64,000 bases of DNA from Pogona vitticeps (GCF_051106095.1 NC_135793.1:9162501-9226500), one strand, 5' to 3'; counted from the stretch's first letter, positions 1 through 11,080 are shown. The notes: generated by a model from the letters alone, not told the origin. Program-made: numbers and translations.

Positions 1-215
1 AACCAGCCAACGCCTCACTTCGCACCAAGATGCCGCCACCAGCTGAAACCACACGTGTGTGGTGGGCTTGTGTGCTGAAGGACCACGTGATAAAGCTTCA
101 CAGTGGCTTAACGACTTGCCGTTCAGGCTGTTCGTTTAAAAAGGAATTCAACTCCATTTCTTATTTTTCTTGTCTCCACTCCCATCCTTACCCCCCCACC
201 CCCACCCCGCCCAAG

Positions 216-377
216 GTGGCTGCAAAGAAATATCGCAACTTTGAGATCCCCCATGAAATGGCGGCCGTGTGGCGCTATCTCCACCATGCGTACACCTGCG
301 ATGAGTTTAGCCACACCTGTCCGGCCGATGAGGAGATTGAGCGCACGTATGCCAGCGTGGCCAAGAAGATGAGTTAA
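216..377 (+). CDS. CLIC2: CLIC2, terminal coding exon (chloride intracellular channel 2)
   Basis: The exon starts after a pyrimidine-rich acceptor ending CCAAG at 215 and reads 53 codons to TAA at 375-377. The peptide begins VAAKKYRNFEIP and ends EEIERTYASVAKKMS. From memory, this is the C-terminal all-alpha GST-like end of CLIC proteins. The combination VAAKKYR, VWRYLH, HTCP and TYAxVAK fits CLIC2 better than CLIC4, CLIC5 or CLIC6, which read VVAKKYR, IWRYL and NTCP. CLIC2 is a small soluble/membrane glutathione-transferase-fold protein known to modulate ryanodine receptors. Upstream exons lie to the left of the window, and bases 1-215 are the last intron. The longer open frame that starts at base 30 reads through this intron and is not the real start. 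The gene converges on the peptide gene at 6.0 kb. Confidence 0.9.
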   Translation: MAAKKYRNFEIPHEMAAVWRYLHHAYTCDEFSHTCPADEEIERTYASVAKKMS

Positions 378-3300
378 GGCCAGAATCTCAAGGACGCACG
401 GCTTCCATTCAAGATGGCCCCTTTCGAACTCTTTCCTTTCTGCTTGTGGTCTTTACGAGGAAGCAGGTCTTACCACATCACGGGCTTCAAGAAAGCTCTG
501 CCGCCCTGGATACCTCATCATGCTAGACCTCAAGGACTCCTTCAAATGCTTTCAAGGCGTGGGGGTCTCTCTCTCTCCAGAAGCCTGTTTTCTCACGTCT
601 GTCTTCTTTCCACCATGAGTTAACTGTATGTGTTGGACTGATATACTCCACATGGATCTCTCTGTGACTTCTGGGCACCCACCCGCTCCACCTTGCCCTT
701 GGTCTTCAACCCCATGGCTTGGGGACTCTGCTGGAAAGCTGTGTGTTACTTCTGAACACTAACTTCCAAAGACTTCTACTGCATAATTTCTCTGCTTTAA
801 AGCCTGCTGTAAGATGAGGAGTGGGTGGTGGGTGGGTGGGGAGTAACGCTTTCAGGCTTGCTTAAAGTGGGGACACTAAGGGGATGGATGCCCAAATCCA
901 GCTTGGGGCTCTCAAAACAATTTATAGCACTTTCAGCCCGACTGGCTGTGTAACACTTAAATCTCTCATTTTCCACCCTGGTTGGAATGTTCTCCCTCTC
1001 CCTTAGTCAGAAAGGAAGGCATGTCCCTGTGCATAAGCAGAGTGCTTATCTTTCTAGACTACTAAGGGAAGTGATAAGCAGAGTATTGTTGAACCCCCAC
1101 CCACCCCTTCCAGGGCTTGGCCGTACCATGAAGCAGAGCAAGACAGCCTCGTTGGGTAGCAGATGCTAAGGAAGGCAGGGACCTACTGCCTGGATAGAGT
1201 TTTGGTTTGCCTAAACTGACCTCCTGCCTTCTGGCATGGTGCAAAATGCTCTCCCATCCCCGGGGTTGGAGAAACACTTCAACTGCTGGTCGAGCCAACT
1301 TTTGTACGTGGAATTGAAGAGATATCGGAGATACGTCTGTTATGTAGACATAATATCCTGGGAGGGCCCTGATCCACCCCTCTTAAGCACAACCCTCCTT
1401 ATCTCCGACCAAGACAGGATAGCTTGGAAAACATTCAGAAGAAGCAACTTATTCTTGACCTGTGACCTTTTTTGGACTGCAACTGTCAAGATCTCCTAAA
1501 TAGTATGGCAGTGGTCTTCTTGCCTGGGGGATTCGGAGCACTGCGGTCCAAAAAAAGGAACTTCTCCGACTCTGGGAGGCAAGCACACCATGCCGTTCTG
1601 AGCTTCAGCAGCTGGGACCCTCCCAGTGTTTCTTAGTAGCTACTTTCCCATACCTGAACCCTTTCTGAGCTCTTTGGCAAAAGACCAGCAGGAAAAGCAA
1701 ACACAAAGCTACCCGGTTCAAGGTGCCAAACACACCAAGGCAAACTTGTGTGCGTTCATCCTTTGTTGTCCTGTTACTGCCACAGAAAAGAGGGCTGGGA
1801 TTTGCCTGCTTAGGTATGTGAAAGTAGGAGGGTGGGTTTGTATGCTTAGAAAATAAGAATCATAGGTTGAACTAGGATGCAGGGCAGATTGGTGAAAGGG
1901 GCAGGGAAGTCCCAAAACAAGAGGGAGAGTGTTTTTGCAGAAAGTCATCATGGCAGATGATGACCTTCAAACCTATTCAGTGTTCCTTCTGCTTTGAATG
2001 GCTCTCTCGTTGATCCACACATGCATTGAGAGCCAGCTGAGTTTCACACAGCTGTGTTTAGATATGCAAAGAGTGGTTTGGTGGGTCCTGTGCTACTTTC
2101 TCTCCACCTAGTAGGGTCAAATCACTATCAAAACTCCTCACCAGTGAACATGCTTTTGCAAGAGGTGAACAGATCTTAACATAAACTGTTTCATCAACAT
2201 TTTCTTTAAAAAAAAAAAGGAGAGGCGGACAGGGATCCAGCATTGCAAATACAGGTAGTATAAAGTTTGAGGTGTGTTTGGTGGCCAGCTTCTACTGCTT
2301 TCATTGATACATCGCTGAGCTGGGCACAAATTGAGCTGGGGGAAATTCCTTCCTCTCAGTCTAAAGATAGGGAAAATTACATCTCTTGATGAATTATCTG
2401 GTGTCTGTAAAGACAGTAATAATCTAATTCTGTCACTTTATAACCCACCAGATTGCACAGTCGCTCCAACGTGATTGATGAAGTTCTGCCCTAACTGTGA
2501 CTTCTTTTGGGTCCTTCTTTCTATTCCTATTAACTTTGCCCACTTATAGTTCGTGGGAGTTAAATGAGGGAAACTGAAATACAAATACATAAAATAACCT
2601 GGAGGGGAAAAAAATGTAGATCGCTTTTGTAAGGATAAATTCTGGAGCCGGAGCTGTGTCTAAAGTCTTGTGTTTAAAGCAAAAAGCAACAGGGTGCCTC
2701 CTGTTATCTTCAATAGACGTATCAGGGCATAATTAGTTGAGTCTGGCCTCCTTCATCGCTTAAATGCTTCCGGGCCCACCAAAGCCTTGGGAACAGAACA
2801 GTTTAGTGGTAGTGCAATTGTTTGTGCATTGTGAGCAGAAGTGGCATCTCCAGCTAAAGAAATCAAGCTGCAGGGCAACCTTGTCGGGATGGGCCCTATC
2901 ATTAGACCCAGTGAGGCAGTTGACTTGGGCTGCAGATACTGGGAAGGTAGGGGAAGAGTGATGGACCAAGCCATCTTATCATGGCCTCTGAAGTTAGAAG
3001 GTTGCCTTCAGTTGCTGCAAACATTGCTCAGGAAAGAGGGGGGGGGGAATTGGATTACAACTCCCAAAATCTCCCAGTAGGTGTAGTCAGTAGCCGCGCA
3101 GGCTGGGAAATTCCGAGAGCTGTTCTGAGACTCTTTGAAAGCTCCAAAATGGGCGGAACCCCGTCCAGCTGTTTTTTTCCTGCACAGAAGAACAGTGTGT
3201 CACCACAGTCTTTTGTCTCAGGCAGCAAAATATAGGGAGTCAGCTCAGAGCCCTGCCATGCATCCGGTTGAAGGAATTTGCCGTTGGGCAAGAAGGGATG

Positions 3301-3613
3301 AGAGAGAGGAAGACCAGAACTGATGTATAAAAGGGGAAGCTAAATCTTTTCAATCCTGGATGGAGGAACTAAAGTCTTCCAGATGTTGGCCTCGCCCCTC
3401 CTTGCCCACAGGCCATACTGGCTCAGGCTGATGGGACTTGGAGGCTCCCCCATTGGGAAGGTCATAGGTCTCACACCATTGCTCCATTAACAAAGAATTA
3501 TGCCTGTCAGGGGGTGGGCCGCCACCTAGATCCTGCTTCAGCTAGCAAAGCATTTGAGGTCACAACTGGGAAGGCTGCTGATGGGATCAGGACAGCCCCT
3601 GCCAGTCAAAGTA
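378..3613 (+). other. CLIC2 3' UTR / downstream sequence, no second gene seen
   Basis: No exon-like open frame or recognisable protein is visible here. The first canonical AATAAA after the CLIC2 stop is only at 4142, so much of this may be a long 3' UTR, but that is inference. The stretch 3,050-3,110 resembles decayed foldback-element sequence (ACAACTCCCA). Confidence 0.3.
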
Positions 3614-3621
3614 CTGTAGAC

Positions 3622-3757
3622 CAGTGGTCCCCAACCTTGGGCCTCCAGGTGTTCTTGGACTACAATTCCCAGAAGCCTTTACCACCACCACTGCTGGCCA
3701 GGATTTATGGGAGTTGAAGTCCAAGAACATCTGGAGGCCCAAGGTTGGGGACCACTG
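3622..3757. mobile_element. hAT-type palindromic MITE with 8-bp target duplication
   Basis: This 136-bp element is almost a perfect inverted repeat, with ends CAGTGGTCCCCAACC and GGTTGGGGACCACTG. It is flanked on both sides by CTGTAGAC (3614-3621 and 3758-3765), the 8-bp target duplication expected of hAT transposases. A sister copy is at 62,300-62,435, and a larger relative with the same tips is at 22,692-22,970. Confidence 0.85.
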
Positions 3758-4141
3758 CTGTAGACAGAACTGGGTGAGATGGATGAATAACTGTGGAAAG
3801 TCTCCTTTCCATGTTCCTTATTATGTGGAGCAGAGAAAAGTTACTTTTTTGAACTGCCCAGAATCCGCCATCCTACCTGGCCAATGAGCAAGGTAAGGGG
3901 AATTGAAGTCCCACACCTGGAATGACTACGGCCATGTTACCTGAGGAGTTCTGGCGACCAAAATGCCATGTTTCCAAGCTCTGCTTACACAGCAATAGAC
4001 ATGTTTATCTTTAGCCCTGCTACAAGACACTTTATTGTTTTTTTCTATAGAAGAGCTTTTAACCCTTCTGTGTTGCACTAATAGCTAGGTCAATTCTGTC
4101 TTTTGAATATAGTGTTGCCAGTTTATCTTTACTGTAAAGGT

Positions 4142-4147
4142 AATAAA
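4142..4147 (+). promoter_or_regulatory. candidate polyadenylation signal for CLIC2
   Basis: AATAAA is the first plus-strand canonical hexamer I find after the CLIC2 stop, about 3.8 kb downstream. It could serve a long 3' UTR; without transcript data this is a guess. Confidence 0.3.
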
Positions 4148-4708
4148 TGTTATTTTGTATACAACATCCACGTCTTAACCTTTGTGCATGTACAGAATTC
4201 CATGCAACCATTGCTTGGGTGTGAGAATCTCTGTTAATGACTAGGGGTGTACTCTTTTTTTTTTTACATTTCCTGCCCCATGGCAGGAAAACCAACATAA
4301 ATGGGATCCCACGCTTGGAAACTGAGACAGCATTGCAAGAAAGAGAGAGAAAGAGAGAATATCACCCCCCAACAAATATGAAATCTTTTATTCAGGACAC
4401 AGAGGAATAGCAAGACAGACTTCCCATTGCAGGGAAAGCAAAATTAGATATGTTTATGCCAAGGGATGGGGAACACCTACCCCCCCAATAAAAAAAAGGG
4501 TGCATGAGGCTTTTCATTTAACTGTGGATGGTCACCAGTAACAAAAACAATTTTAGAGATCGTGTAAGCCTTAGCCATAACAGTGACTAAGTATTACGGC
4601 CAAAGCTATGCGAGTATTTCTCTTGGTGGTGGGCCCTGCCCTAGCAAATGACATTCTTGCCCAGAATAGGCCAGTGGACTGGACTGCGGCTTGGCATGTT
4701 CCCAGCAA

Positions 4709-4773
4709 ATGTATGTATGTATGTATGTATGTATGTATGTATGTATGTATGTATGTATGTATGTATGTATGTA

Positions 4774-4857
<84 letters not shown>

Positions 4858-4912
4858 CGTACGTACGTACGTATGTACGTATGTACGCATGTACGTATGT
4901 ACGTATGTATGT
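4709..4912. repeat. compound microsatellite (ATGT)n-(GT)n-(ACGT)n
   Basis: About 200 bp of tandem repeat that changes unit from ATGT to GT and then to a degenerate ACGT/ATGT tract. Several long open frames through it are artefacts of the repeat. Confidence 0.97.
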
Positions 4913-4916
4913 ACTT

Positions 4917-5055
4917 AAATTCATACCTCTCCTTTCTACTAAAATATAGCACTCAAGGCAGCTTATCAACTTCTTAAAAGAATAAAAGCAACTAAAACCA
5001 AATCTAACTATAAAATCAAGTAAATCAACCCCACCATAAAAAACATTAAAAGCAT
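4917..5055 (-). mobile_element. LINE 3' tail fragment (CR1/L2-like)
   Basis: On the minus strand this reads as the usual squamate LINE end (gctgccttgagtgc...), running from A/T-rich sequence into a microsatellite. It is short and decayed; the family is uncertain. Confidence 0.4.
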
Positions 5056-5165
5056 AACTCAGCAAGTCAGGAATTGGACTGTGGAACCAGAGGTTGGGAG
5101 TCCAATTCCCCACTGCTGTGCCTCCTGCAAGTAGAGCCAGCCTGGGTAGCCTTGGTTGAAGAAAG
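5056..5165 (+). mobile_element. tRNA-derived SINE, partial copy
   Basis: It carries GAGGTTGGGAGTCCAATTCCCC (pol III B-box-like, with one or two changes) followed by the family's body AGCCAGCCTGGGT. It lacks the 5' GATAGCTCAGTGG box and the tail, so it is truncated at both ends. Confidence 0.6.
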
Positions 5166-5209
5166 GAGCTTTCCCAAAATCTGGTAGAGTTTCTTTTTAA
5201 GACAGCTGG

Positions 5210-5452
5210 TTAGATAGCTCAGTGGTTTAGGTATCTTACTGCAGAGACAGAGGTTGGGAGTTTGATTTCCCCCACTGTGTCTCCTGCAAGTACAGCCAGC
5301 CTGGGTGGCCTTGGGCCAGCTGCACAGTCCCAGGGCAGCCCCAGAAGAAGTGAATGGCAACCACTTCTGAGTATTTTCTACCTGGAAAACCGAGGAAAGG
5401 GTCACCCTAAGACTTTGACGACACACGATTGTTATTATGAAGGGACCAATTT
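5210..5452 (+). mobile_element. tRNA-derived SINE, near full length
   Basis: It starts GATAGCTCAGTGGTTTAGG (A-box-like), has the B-box-like GGGAGTTTGATTTCCCC, the body CAGCCTGGGTGGCCTTGGGCC and the tail ACTTCTGAGTATTTTC. It ends near a TTATTATGA tail. Related copies are at 20,070, 20,970 and 28,582. Confidence 0.75.
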
Positions 5453-5488
5453 AATTCACGTGCTCATTCACTGATCACCCTTGACATG

Positions 5489-5494
5489 TTTATT
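5489..5494 (-). promoter_or_regulatory. candidate polyadenylation signal for the URP1-type gene
   Basis: AATAAA on the minus strand, about 550 bases after the peptide-gene stop codon at 6041. It is the nearest canonical hexamer I found; use is not shown. Confidence 0.25.
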
Positions 5495-6040
5495 CTGAGC
5501 CTTAATCCGTGAAAGAACAGATTTAAGGGGTCCTCCACCCAGTTTGCAAATTCAGAGAGATTATTGGAAGTGGGGCAGGGTGGAAGGCTTTGGACTTGGA
5601 AGATGCCAGGTGACTTTGGGCCACTTACTCTCTTTCAGCCTGGCCTACTTCACCGGGTGGTTGTGAAAAATAAAGTGGGGAGAAAGAAGGCTACTTAGGC
5701 TGCCTTGAAGTTCATGAAGGGAAAGTGGGACATTAATGTAAAAATACATGAATACTACCGGACTCTCCCTCAATCTGTCAGGTGTGGAATGGACAAGGTT
5801 GCCCTCTGTGTGACAAAGGCTTCCTCCTTTCTACCTGAAGGGTCCGCCACAATCATCTGAAAATATGTTAAATATGTTGCAGTGAATGAGGACGTGAACC
5901 AAAACGTTGTGGCTTACTGGAGCTGCTACAACAAAGTGCGGCTGGAAACTGCCAACGCACCTTCTGGGCAAACTGCCTTTGGAGGGGGGGAAAAACACAC
6001 ACCACACACCAATAAGAAAAAGCCAAGCGGTTCCTCGAGT

Positions 6041-6072
6041 TCAGTTGGTGACACAGTATTTCCAGAAACAAG
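6041..6072 (-). CDS. URP1-type exon 5: the mature hormone ACFWKYCVTN and stop
   Basis: After acceptor tcttttacag, 32 bases complete the split Ala codon and encode CFWKYCVTN then TGA (stop 6043-6041). This tiny exon carries the whole active ring. It was too short for a simple open-frame search and was found by looking for the CFWKYC signature. Confidence 0.93.
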
Positions 6073-9000
6073 CTGTAAAAGAAAAGAAAGACCAGATAAA
6101 AAGGAGAGTCCTTGGTGGCATTAAAGTGGAGCAAAGAAACATTTTTAAAAAAAAAAAAAATTCTAGGTTCTAAAGTCATGATGGCTGGAGAGATTCTGAG
6201 AGCTTTAAACAAATAAACGAAAATACCCTTTTCCAACTGGGGCAGAGGGTCAAAGAAAGCTAACTTGTACTAGATGATGTGGTAGACGTTGGCGTTCAGA
6301 ACACTTCAGATATTTGCAAAAAAAAAACCTCCTGAGATTTAATATATGACACAATTGGTGTCAATCTTGTTGGTAAATTGCTGCAAGTTAAGAAGTTAGC
6401 ATAGGCATTCGCTGTTATGTGCCTAGTTGCATGAAGCAAATGCCTGCACTGACTTCTTGTCGTAAGGCACCAATGAGATTTACTCCAGTGGTGTTGAGTG
6501 CAATGGACAGAATCTAGGCCTGCCCTGTCTGCCTAAAGAGGGCAGGGAAAACACTGTGTTACTTATGGTGACCAGAACTTGAAAAAAGTTATTTGTTTGG
6601 ACCAGTAGTTGAGTTTGCTAGCCATTCTGGTGTTGGATTCTAGGAACTGGGATGTAAAAATCAAGCTCTTAAACAGTGTGCAATTCTGACATTTAAGGAC
6701 GCTCTTTGCTGTTTTGTGTTGTTATGTGCCAGCAAGTTGGAACCTTACAGCAACCTTAATAGGCGTTTCAAGGTAAGTGAGATATTTAAAGAGTGATTTT
6801 ACCTGTTCTACTCCCCCAGTGAATTTCCATGACTGAGCAGGGATTCAAACCCTGGTCTCCAGAGCCCTTTACTTACTTATCAATAGTGAAAATACATAGT
6901 AAGGCTGAGATGTGGGGCATATATGTGCCAAAACACATCCATTATCAAAAAATGAGAAAGCATACTCGTATAGACTCATTTTATAAAACCTAGCTTCCCT
7001 TTTGTTTAGTATTGTAATAATCATACTTATTCTCTTAGCAACCCCCCACCCCTCATGCTGATTTATGGAAAGATGAGTTATATTCATGAGTAATACCATA
7101 TAATATCTTTACTATGTGGAGGCCTGATGGTTTATAACTATTTTATGGTTTTGTACATTGTATCTTACTCAGTTTTATTATTTTAAAAAATGAGAAAGCA
7201 TATCAGCCCTAAAAATGGAATGACAGAAAATACAGATTTGCAGAATACAAGTTCATAAACAATTAATAGCATTTAAATAGAAATATAACCCATCTCTTTA
7301 GGATGTGAAAAAATGTGAGTAGGTAATCTGTGTGCCTACCCGGTCTGTTTTGGAAGGCATTATCTCTGGGCTAAGGCAGTTGGATCCAAAGCCTCTGCTC
7401 TTGAGGGGAAAGGGAGACATCGACAAACTAACAAAGGACACCTTTGAAGAAGTGGATGGGAAATATTGTCCACCAAAGTAACATTTCCAAGCTCTGGACA
7501 AGAACCAACATGTCCTTTGACTCAAAATTAATAGACACACCGTTAAAAAAGCAATTCCATAATTTGAGAGCATCTACCTCTCAAATGATGGAATTTAGTT
7601 TGGTCTTGAAGTCTACCCTCTCCATCTGTGTAATGCAAGCCACAAATGTTCATCCCCATCGCTGAGATCCAGAGGTATCTCACCTCTCTTGCTAGGTTTC
7701 TGGGGAGGAAATTGGTCTGCTTTGAGAAACACTTGGCTTCGGAACTTGTCGGCTGCCGCCAGCTTCCACAGGATGGTCTTGACCTCATTGACCTGAAAAA
7801 CAACATTGCCATGATAGCCATGGGTTCATCTGCTGTGTGGCCTTGTCTCACTGAGGGGGCATCTACACTGGGATGTTGAATCCTTCTGATTTGATTTGCT
7901 GGATTGTGTTTGAAATCACAATCAGCGCTCGTGCAGGAGCTACGGATCGATTCAGGAGTTCACCATTCATACTGGATGTGATGCAAGTCATATTCCAGTC
8001 TACAGCCCTGCTTCTTTCCTTTATTTATTTATTTACAGTATTTTTTAGCTGCACCATTACCAGTGGCTTCTAGCTTTCTGTGGTTCAGTCTCTGCTGATC
8101 CTTTTATAGTTCACTGTGAAGCTGCTTTCTCATTTAAAGCTTCAGACTACTGCATTTCTCAAAAATCTTTCTACAGAAAAATAATATGGAAAAGTACTTC
8201 ACAGTCTAAGAGTACTGGACATTAAACGTTTGAACAGTTAGGTTGCAAAATACATTGCAATTCACATGTCAGAATGATTCCATAATAGGGATCACCACCT
8301 CCCTTTTCCTATCTATTACTCTTTTAAGTAAAGCATGAAGGACTTACCTTATTTCGAGTCACAGTTTATCACAGTTTATAGTTTAAAACCATATATGAAC
8401 ACACATGAGGTACGGTAGGTAATTCCTGCATATATTGCTTGAAAGTAAGGGAAAAGAATACAGTAATGGATGCGAAAGGGACTTTCAATTAGACTTTCAG
8501 ACCTGTCAATTAAGTAATTAATTAAATATTTAACAGCATGGAGCTTTTGCTTCACAACAAAAGGGACTTCCCACACAATATGACAGGATTCGGGACTAGC
8601 ACCCGATCCCCCACATTAAAACCACAGTGCTTTGCTTCGCATGGGGTTGTGAGAAGGAGATGCAGGACACACAGCCTTAAGCTAGATGGTTGCTCATTCC
8701 CAGCGGTGAAGAAAGATTCTTTGGCCAGTCATAAAATCCATGGATAACACATTACCTTTTTTGCTTCCAGCAGAAAAACATCTCTGGTTAGCTCAGATCA
8801 ACACATCAGACCTTGAAAAAGTAATTTTTTGAACTATTTTCCCCGGAATTCCAATGGGCAATTACCATACTGTGGAGGGAATTCTGTGAGTTTTAGTTTA
8901 AAACAAATCCTTCTCCAAGCTTTGCAGAACTCATTGCACTTAATTCTGTGCCCTGTACCTGCCTGCTCTTGGGCTGGCTGCCCCTCACAGCCACTTGCCA

Positions 9001-11080
9001 CTGCCAGTGTTATTTTTAATATTTGGTGTTTTTTAAAAAAACACACACACAATATTTCAAACAAGCATAGCGCTAATTCAGTATTACAGATAGAAAAATA
9101 TATACTGTATATAAATAACAGATTGGACTGCGACTATTCCTTGTAGCCCCAATTCTGTGATCCTGATGTGATACTTGACAAACCCCACAGACAAAATTTA
9201 CTCCAGCATAGGTGAGCACACATGCCAAAATGATTCCCAACAAACCGTGTCCACAATGGAGTTAAAACAAACAACCCCCTCAAGACTGTTTGAAATACTT
9301 TGCTTTCTGAACAAAAACAAAACAAGACAAAAATAATAGCTGCCCATCTTTAAAAATGTGCACTTAGTTTTATGTTGTGTAAAAGGATATTTTTAAATTG
9401 ATTTCAAGTATGCTAAACCTGGGGGGGGAGTGGTGACGCTGTGGGTTAAACTGCAGAAGTCTCTGTACTGCAAGGTCAGAAGACCAGCAGTCGCAAGATC
9501 GAATCCACACAATGGAGTGAGCTCCCGTCGCTTGTCCCAGCTCCTGCCAACCTAGCTGTTTGAAAGCATGTAAAAATGCAAGTAGAGAAATAGGTACTAC
9601 TTTGGTGGGAAGGTAATGGCGTTCCGTGTCTAGTCACACTGGCCACGTGATCACTGTCTTCAGACAAACGCTGGCTCTACGGCTTGGAAACGGGGATGAG
9701 CACCACACCCTAGAGTCGGACATGACTGGACTAAATGTCAAGGGGAACCTTTACCCTTACCTAATGAGTACTTATTAACTACTCTGAGAGCCTCTTTAGC
9801 AGAAGAGCAGAGTCCATAGGCAGTATGTGAACAAATCAGATTACTTTTTTTTTAAAGGCTCAAGAGCCGTTGCAGTACCACTCTGTAATTACTGTACTTT
9901 CCAAGCTCCGTCTGAGCATTCAAACAATGCCTCTTTATCCACTTGCAGGGGCATCATGCGCAGCGTTTGGAAAAAATTACAAGTCCTAGAATCTTGCAGC
10001 CAGCATCGGCTGGAGCATTCTGGAAGTTATAGCCCACAAAGTAACTTTTCCAGTCTCTATGAGTACTGTACTGTACATAAACAGGAAAACCTAGGAGGCT
10101 TAAGGTTGCACTCACCAGATTATCAGGGGCATCATCCTGAAGTGACTCTTTGCCTCCTGCAATGAATTAAAAAAAAGTACATCAGGAAATGTGCCCATGG
10201 GAAAGGAGAAAACTGAGGGCAAGAGGGAAGCTATAATTTTGTCCTCTTGAAATTCTAGTTTGTCATTTTGCAAATAAAGGTTAAAAATTGCTATCCCCAT
10301 TGGTGGGTACAGCTTGCAAACGACAGAGCCAGACTAACCGTTCCACCGGCTGCTTTTCTGGATCTGATTCATTCCCTCCTCCAGGGCCGAGAGTGCCGAG
10401 TTCAGATTCCTGGATTGATGCAGTCCAGTCAGAGGCACATCGTCGGGTATGAAGCCTACTGTGTTGTCCACAAAGTTAAAATCTGTAGGTCCAAAATCTG
10501 TATGGAACACAGATGAGGGGAAAGGTTTGCAATCGCAAGAGCCCCCGTGGAAGGAGGAGACAGAAGTTGTTATATAATAATAGCAGTGCCATGTAAAAGA
10601 GAGAGAGAGATAGAATCTGAACTCGGAACACTCTTTCGCCTTTGCCCCTTGGTATAAGATCAAGAGGCAAGTCAAGGAAAAAAACCCAGTGTCATACCAC
10701 CGTACCAAAAACACTGATGTGGCCCCCTTCTTACACAGCCTCGCTCTGTATCTTTCGAAAAAGAGAGCTGTTTTCTGGCAGTTCCGTTCCTGGACTCTCC
10801 TCTATGCAAAAGCACAGGTGGCCATGCTCTCTTACAACCAGGGTGCCTGAAATAACCCCCTCTAGAAAGAACCCCTTTTGATCGCTAGGGTCTTCATGGG
10901 ACTGGGGCAGTGCGGACGAGCAGGCTGTCTTCAAGAGAAAAGGGCTTGCGGGCAACTGAGGCAACCAGACTCCTTACCTTGCATGTCGTCAATATCTGGG
11001 TGAACAGGAAAGGCCTCTGAGGAGAAGGTTGCTGACAGAGCGATGATGGCGCACATCAATGTCTGGGAAGAGATGGCCAT
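6041..11080 (-). CDS. Urotensin II-related peptide precursor, URP1 type (5 coding exons, complete)
   Basis: Five exons (11080-10978, 10497-10339, 10156-10116, 7792-7684, 6072-6041) join in phase into a 147-residue prepropeptide. Residues 1 to about 23 form a signal peptide (hydrophobic core CAIIALS, cleavage likely after SSEA). Next comes an acidic, helical pro-region. Residues 136-137 are KR, and residues 138-147 are ACFWKYCVTN followed by stop. CFWKYC is the invariant disulphide ring of the urotensin II family (Cys139-Cys144). ACFWKYCVTN is, as I recall, the URP1 peptide of teleosts, whereas mammalian URP ends at V. The peptide would be secreted and act on UTS2R-type G-protein-coupled receptors. 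Zebrafish URP1 is made in spinal fluid-contacting neurons and affects body-axis straightness. A TATA box lies at 11161. No break is visible. The alternative, a UTS2B copy, is disfavoured by the TN tail. Confidence 0.88.
6073..7683 (-). other. URP1-type intron 4
   Basis: It contains a poly-A/T stretch and, at about 6,715-6,870, a decayed SINE. The open frame at 7,298-7,573 (-) is not an exon (see rejected list). Nothing else is recognised. Confidence 0.6.
6715..6870. mobile_element. decayed tRNA-related SINE (squamate type)
   Basis: It starts GTTGTTATGTGCCAGCAAGT and ends GGGATTCAAACCCTGGTCTCC, the common lizard SINE read from its 3' end to a B-box in reverse. A related copy is at 29,414-29,570. 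Confidence 0.6.
7684..7792 (-). CDS. URP1-type exon 4: C-terminal pro-region and dibasic cleavage site
   Basis: Acceptor gtttttcag, donor gtgaga. It encodes VNEVKTILWKLAAADKF...PQKPSKR. The final PSKR is the proprotein-convertase site; human UTS2B has PSKR at the same point. The exon ends one base into the next codon (phase 1). Confidence 0.85.
8930..9420. repeat. unclassified dispersed repeat, copy 1
   Basis: It aligns in the same orientation with 30,870-31,450. Shared blocks are CAGTGTTATTTxxAATATTT, ACAAACCCCACAGACAxAATTTAC, AAACAACCCxCTC and AATTGATTTCAAxTATGC. No protein is recognised in either copy. Confidence 0.6.
9427..9762 (+). mobile_element. Sauria-type SINE
   Basis: The 5' tRNA-like part has GGGTTAAACTGCAGAAG and AGATCGAATCC (B-box-like); the 3' part is GAGTCGGACATGACTGGAC...CCTTTACC. 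That tail matches the BovB end at 63,110. Other copies are at 11,792, 53,580 and 57,110. Confidence 0.85.
10116..10156 (-). CDS. URP1-type exon 3: short pro-region exon
   Basis: A 41-base exon between acceptor ttgcag and donor gtgagt, encoding GKESLQDDAPDNL. Its phases (1 in, 0 out) fit both neighbours exactly. Confidence 0.7.
10339..10497 (-). CDS. URP1-type exon 2: pro-region
   Basis: Acceptor tacag at 10498; phase 1 in and phase 1 out; donor gttagt. It encodes DFGPTDFNFVDN...SSRWNG, an acidic pro-segment containing a predicted amphipathic stretch (NLNSALSALEEGMNQIQ). A second in-phase acceptor 12 bases further in (CCTACAG) could give a form four residues shorter. Confidence 0.75.
10978..11080 (-). 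CDS. URP1-type exon 1: start codon, signal peptide, acidic pro-region
   Basis: ATG at 11080-11078 opens 34 codons plus one base, ending at GACATGCAAG with donor gtaagg. The peptide runs MAISSQTLMC...FPVHPDIDDMQ. This ATG is chosen because a hydrophobic core and a Ser-Glu-Ala cleavage site follow it and a TATA box lies about 80 bases upstream. Confidence 0.85.

Noticed and set aside
216-377. CLIC4 or CLIC6 as the identity of the terminal exon
   Set aside because: VAAKKYR, VWRYLH, HTCP and TYA favour CLIC2, and the FAAH2 neighbour agrees with an X-ancestral location.
4571-5113. Several long open frames (His-Thr or Tyr-Val-Cys repeats)
   Set aside because: They are translations of the microsatellite.
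7298-7573. Minus-strand open frame containing AWKCYFGG after a CAGAG acceptor, which could follow KR in phase
   Set aside because: It resembles a cyclic peptide only loosely, whereas 6,072-6,041 gives exact ACFWKYCVTN with a strong acceptor, correct phase and stop.
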